A stretch of DNA of 8,290 nt. Origin: Streptosporangiaceae bacterium. Lineage in GTDB: Bacteria; Actinomycetota; Actinomycetes; Streptosporangiales; Streptosporangiaceae. Location: NCBI GenBank assembly GCA_030042885.1, contig JASHYW010000318.1:1-8290 (forward strand), in the 5' to 3' direction. Made by a program: the position numbers and the translations under genes. The notes below the pieces were generated by a model. The model was not told where the DNA came from and ran no database searches. It worked only from the letters and a program-made list of their open reading frames with translations. This document shows positions 5,878-8,290 of this stretch, in pieces (positions within the stretch are counted from its first letter, which is position 1; every line of letters begins with the position of its first letter).

Positions 5878-8290
5878 CCTTCTTCCCGTCCCCGGTCACG
5901 CCGGCGGAGACAGCGTCAGGGACAGTGACGGGAACACGGTCTGGCAGGCACGAACCACGGTTCGTTCGGCATAAAGAATTCTGGTAACGGCCCTTGACGC
6001 GGTCGCCGGCGGGGTCGAAGGGGGGGCGCAGGTGGACGGAGGCAGGGTACAGGCAGCCGCCGACATTCACCTGGTACGCGCCGGATCGCGCCAGGTCGGG
6101 GGTGAGCACGGCATCGCCGGGATGGCGGACGTAGGCCAGGCCCACGCAGGCGCCGAGGGACTCACCCCAGGCGCCCGAGGTGATCTGGCCCACGGCGACG
6201 CCCTCACGCAGGACCAGCTCGCCGCCCCAGATCATGGCGTCCGGGTCCCGGGTTTCGTCCAGCACGAGCGAGACGAGCCTGCGCCTGGGGCCGTCGGCCC
6301 GGGCCTTCTCGACGGCATCCCGGCCCAGGAACGGGATACAGGTCTTGAGCTTGCAGGCGAACAGGAGGCCGGCCTCGAGCGGGTTGTAGTCCGGGGTCAG
6401 CTCGCGGCCGAAGGCCCGGTAGGCCTTCTCCAGCCGCATCGACTCGATCGCGTAGTAGCCGGCGTTGACCAGGCCGAGGTCGGCGCCGGCTTCCATCAGG
6501 TCCTGGTAGGCGCCCACGGCGAAGTCCGCCGGGACGTACAGCTCCCAGCCGAGCTCGCCGACGTAGGTGATCCTGGTCGCGCGGACCGTGGCGTAGCCGA
6601 GGTCGATCTCGCGGCTGGAGCCGAACGGGAACACCTCGTCGCGGAAATCGCTGCGGGACAGCCGGGACAGCAGCTCGCGTGATCTCGGGCCCATGACGCC
6701 GTAGACGGCGAACTGCGAGGTGACGTCGACCACGCAGGCGTGGCAGCCGGCGGGCATCCGCCTGGTGATATAGTCCTTGTCGCGCTCGGTGGTGGCGGCG
6801 CTGCTGACCAGCAGGAACTCGTCGGCCTTGAGCCTGGTCACGGTGATGTCGGCCTCGTAGGTGCCGCGCGCGTTGAGCATGCCGGTGTAGACGGTCCGGC
6901 CGGGCTCGACCGCGACGTCGGCGGTGCACAGCCACTGCAGTGCCTGCTCGGCATCCCGGCCGACGACCAGGTACTTGGAGAAGCTGGTCTGGTCGAACAG
7001 GGCAACGGCGGTGCGGGCGGCGCGCTGCTCCGCGGAGGACCACGGCTGCCAGTTCTGCTGGCCCCAGCCGTACTCGATGACCGGGCTCCGGCCGGGCGGG
7101 GCGAAGAAGTTCGCGCGTTCCCAGCCCATCTTGCTGCCGAATCCGGCGTTGGCCTGCTTGAGCAGGTGATAGGCCGGGGACCTGCGGAACGGCCGGGCGG
7201 TGTCCAGCTCGCGGTTCGGCCAGGGCACCGCGTAGTGCAGGCCCAGGACCTCGCTGACCCGGTCGTGCAGCCACTGGTTGTTGCCGTTGAAGGCGGCGAA
7301 GCGCCGGATGTCGACCGCGGACAGGTCCAGGCTCGGCTCGCCCTCGGTGATCCACTCGGCCAGCGCCCGCCCGGCTCCCCCGGCCGACGCGATGCCGACC
7401 GAGTTGAAGCCGGCCCCGACGAAGAAGTTCCGGAGCTCCGGCGCCTCGCCCAGGATGAACTGGTTGTCAGGGGTGAAGCTCTCCGGTCCGTTGTAGAACA
7501 TCTTGATCCCGGTCTCGGCCAGCACCGGGATCCGCGCGATGGCGCTGTCCATCAGGATCGTGAAGTGGTCCCAGTCCTCTTCCAGCAGCTGGAACTCGAA
7601 CGGGCAGGGCAGCGCGTCGGGCGCGACCCAGGGCTTGGCCTCGGGCTCGAAGCCGCCGACGACCAGCCCGCCGACCTCTTCCTTGATGTAGGTGTAGCCA
7701 TCGGGGTCGCGCAGCACCGGCAGGTCCCGGTGCACCCCGTCGATCTGCTCGGTGACCACGTAGAAGTGCTCGGCCGAGTGCAGCGGCACGGTCACCCCGC
7801 ACATCGCGCCGACCTGCTTGGCCCACTGGCCCGCGCAGTTGACCACCACCTCGGCCTCGACGTCGCCGGAGTCGGTCCGCACGCCGGTCACGGCGCCGCC
7901 GGCGGCCAGGATGCCGGTCACCCGGGTCCGCTCCCTGATCGTGACGCCGCGGTCGCGGGCGCCGCGGGCCAGCGCGGCGGTCAGGTCGGTGGGGTTGGCC
8001 CGGCCGTCGCCCGGCAGCCAGATCGCCCCGGCCAGGTCGTCGATCCGCATGACCGGGAAGAGCTCGCGGGCCCGTTCCGGGCTGATCAGCTCGCATTCCA
8101 GCTGGTAGGCCTCGGCGGTGGCGGCGGTCCGCCGGAGCTGGGTAAGCCGGTTCCGGGTCCGGGCCACGGTGACGCCGCCGCAGCGCCGGAAGCCGGTGGA
8201 CAGGCCGGTTTCGGCCTCCAGCCGGTCGTACAGCTCGGTGGAGTACTGCACCAGCCGGGTGCCGTTCTCCGAGGCGCGCAGCTGGCCGAC
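5813..8290 (-). CDS. Dimethylglycine/sarcosine dehydrogenase-like FAD enzyme with GcvT domains, N-terminus cut, abnormal C-terminal extension
   Basis: Flavoprotein oxidising N-methyl groups of a small amine (dimethylglycine, sarcosine or similar) and passing the one-carbon unit to tetrahydrofolate. 825 residues lie in the window; about 45-60 are missing on the right, including the dinucleotide-binding GxGxxG and the His expected to hold FAD. Order: rest of the FAD oxidoreductase domain (8290 to about 7330; CAGQWAKQVG; NFFVGAGFNSVGIASAGGAGR), linker FAO_M-type domain (about 7315-7100; NGNNQWLHDRV, WERANFF), GcvT domain (about 7075-6300; GTYEADITVTR with the folate-site Asp codon at 6848-6850, YVGELGWELYVP, AIESMRLEKAYR) and GcvT C-terminal barrel (about 6290-5985). 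The family end is expected at DRVKGRYQ (5981). The frame then runs 55 more Arg/Ala/Gly-rich residues, including a rare TTA codon, into the antisense of pat, overlapping it by 65 bp. Exact substrate is undetermined. Confidence 0.9.
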   Translation of the reverse strand, partial: VGQLRASENGTRLVQYSTELYDRLEAETGLSTGFRRCGGVTVARTRNRLTQLRRTAATAEAYQLECELISPERARELFPVMRIDDLAGAIWLPGDGRANPTDLTAALARGARDRGVTIRERTRVTGILAAGGAVTGVRTDSGDVEAEVVVNCAGQWAKQVGAMCGVTVPLHSAEHFYVVTEQIDGVHRDLPVLRDPDGYTYIKEEVGGLVVGGFEPEAKPWVAPDALPCPFEFQLLEEDWDHFTILMDSAIARIPVLAETGIKMFYNGPESFTPDNQFILGEAPELRNFFVGAGFNSVGIASAGGAGRALAEWITEGEPSLDLSAVDIRRFAAFNGNNQWLHDRVSEVLGLHYAVPWPNRELDTARPFRRSPAYHLLKQANAGFGSKMGWERANFFAPPGRSPVIEYGWGQQNWQPWSSAEQRAARTAVALFDQTSFSKYLVVGRDAEQALQWLCTADVAVEPGRTVYTGMLNARGTYEADITVTRLKADEFLLVSSAATTERDKDYITRRMPAGCHACVVDVTSQFAVYGVMGPRSRELLSRLSRSDFRDEVFPFGSSREIDLGYATVRATRITYVGELGWELYVPADFAVGAYQDLMEAGADLGLVNAGYYAIESMRLEKAYRAFGRELTPDYNPLEAGLLFACKLKTCIPFLGRDAVEKARADGPRRRLVSLVLDETRDPDAMIWGGELVLREGVAVGQITSGAWGESLGACVGLAYVRHPGDAVLTPDLARSGAYQVNVGGCLYPASVHLRPPFDPAGDRVKGRYQNSLCRTNRGSCLPDRVPVTVPDAVSAGVTGDGKKVSAAAAGRSRRAPRAGCGSGR
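5883..5934 (+). terminator. Inverted repeat after pat, likely terminator
   Basis: TTCCCGTC (5883-5890) and GACGGGAA (5927-5934) are perfect 8-bp arms around a 36-nt GC-rich loop that can form smaller stems such as CGTCA/TGACG. The left arm begins 5 bp after the pat stop. The loop is long, so a bifurcated structure is more likely than a simple hairpin. It lies inside the over-extended frame of the convergent gene. Confidence 0.45.
5950..5965 (-). terminator. Perfect 7-2-7 dyad just past the expected end of the dehydrogenase gene
   Basis: ACGAACC-AC-GGTTCGT is a perfect 16-bp dyad about 15 bp beyond the point (5981) where the flavoprotein family normally ends. That is where a terminator hairpin for the leftward gene belongs. 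There is no T-run. At present it is read as coding sequence in the extended C-terminus. Confidence 0.4.

Noticed and set aside
6204..7355. 383-codon alternative frame within the dehydrogenase
   Set aside because: It is on the same strand but out of frame with clear FAO_M and GcvT motifs, and is Arg/Pro/Gly-rich.

Overview
The window is GC-rich, high-GC-actinomycete-like DNA. The codons are strongly G/C-ended, Shine-Dalgarno sites are purine-rich (GGGAGG-type), GTG starts occur, and the closest family matches I recognise are actinobacterial. It holds five substantial genes. Two are cut by the window edges: an acyl-CoA ligase on the left and a dimethylglycine dehydrogenase-like flavoprotein on the right.

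Left part (1-3102). An AMP-forming acyl-CoA ligase reads leftward from 1490. A 316-bp control region (1491-1806) separates it from a divergent, tightly spaced pair: a PhaZ-type alpha/beta hydrolase (mcl-polyhydroxyalkanoate depolymerase-like) and a PaaI-type hotdog thioesterase. The control region contains an imperfect 18-bp TetR-operator-like dyad sitting in the spacer of a candidate promoter for the ligase. It also contains a GC-rich tandem repeat with a period of about 30 bp, and two related CTGAC/GTCAG palindromes just before the phaZ start. Together the genes suggest acyl-chain turnover: the hydrolase frees hydroxyacids or other acids, the ligase makes CoA thioesters, and the thioesterase removes dead-end acyl-CoAs. 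This pathway link is inference. A strong hairpin straddles the thioesterase stop codon and probably ends this unit.

Middle (about 3138-5934). One large gene encodes a Pat-like protein lysine acyltransferase: an N-terminal GNAT domain joined to an ADP-forming acyl-CoA synthetase-like region. Both histidines expected in an active synthetase appear to be replaced by arginine, so the large domain probably senses rather than catalyses. Enzymes of this type acetylate the A10-motif lysine of acyl-CoA synthetases, and the ligase in this window carries that lysine (K481). Its 5' region has a dyad over a -10-like box and a 10-codon leader ORF whose stop overlaps a GTG start.

Right part (5813-8290). 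A convergent gene encodes a four-domain FAD/GcvT-type amine oxidoreductase (dimethylglycine/sarcosine dehydrogenase-like). Its N-terminal nucleotide-binding motif lies beyond the right edge. Its reading frame runs about 55 codons past the expected family C-terminus, through both terminator-like hairpins and into the antisense of the pat gene. This suggests a lost stop codon or a sequence error.

I see no RNA gene, transposase, CRISPR array or integration site. I found no whole new system. The most original signals are the stop-loss tail, the paired palindromes before phaZ, the promoter-spacer dyad, and the co-location of a Pat enzyme with a potential substrate.
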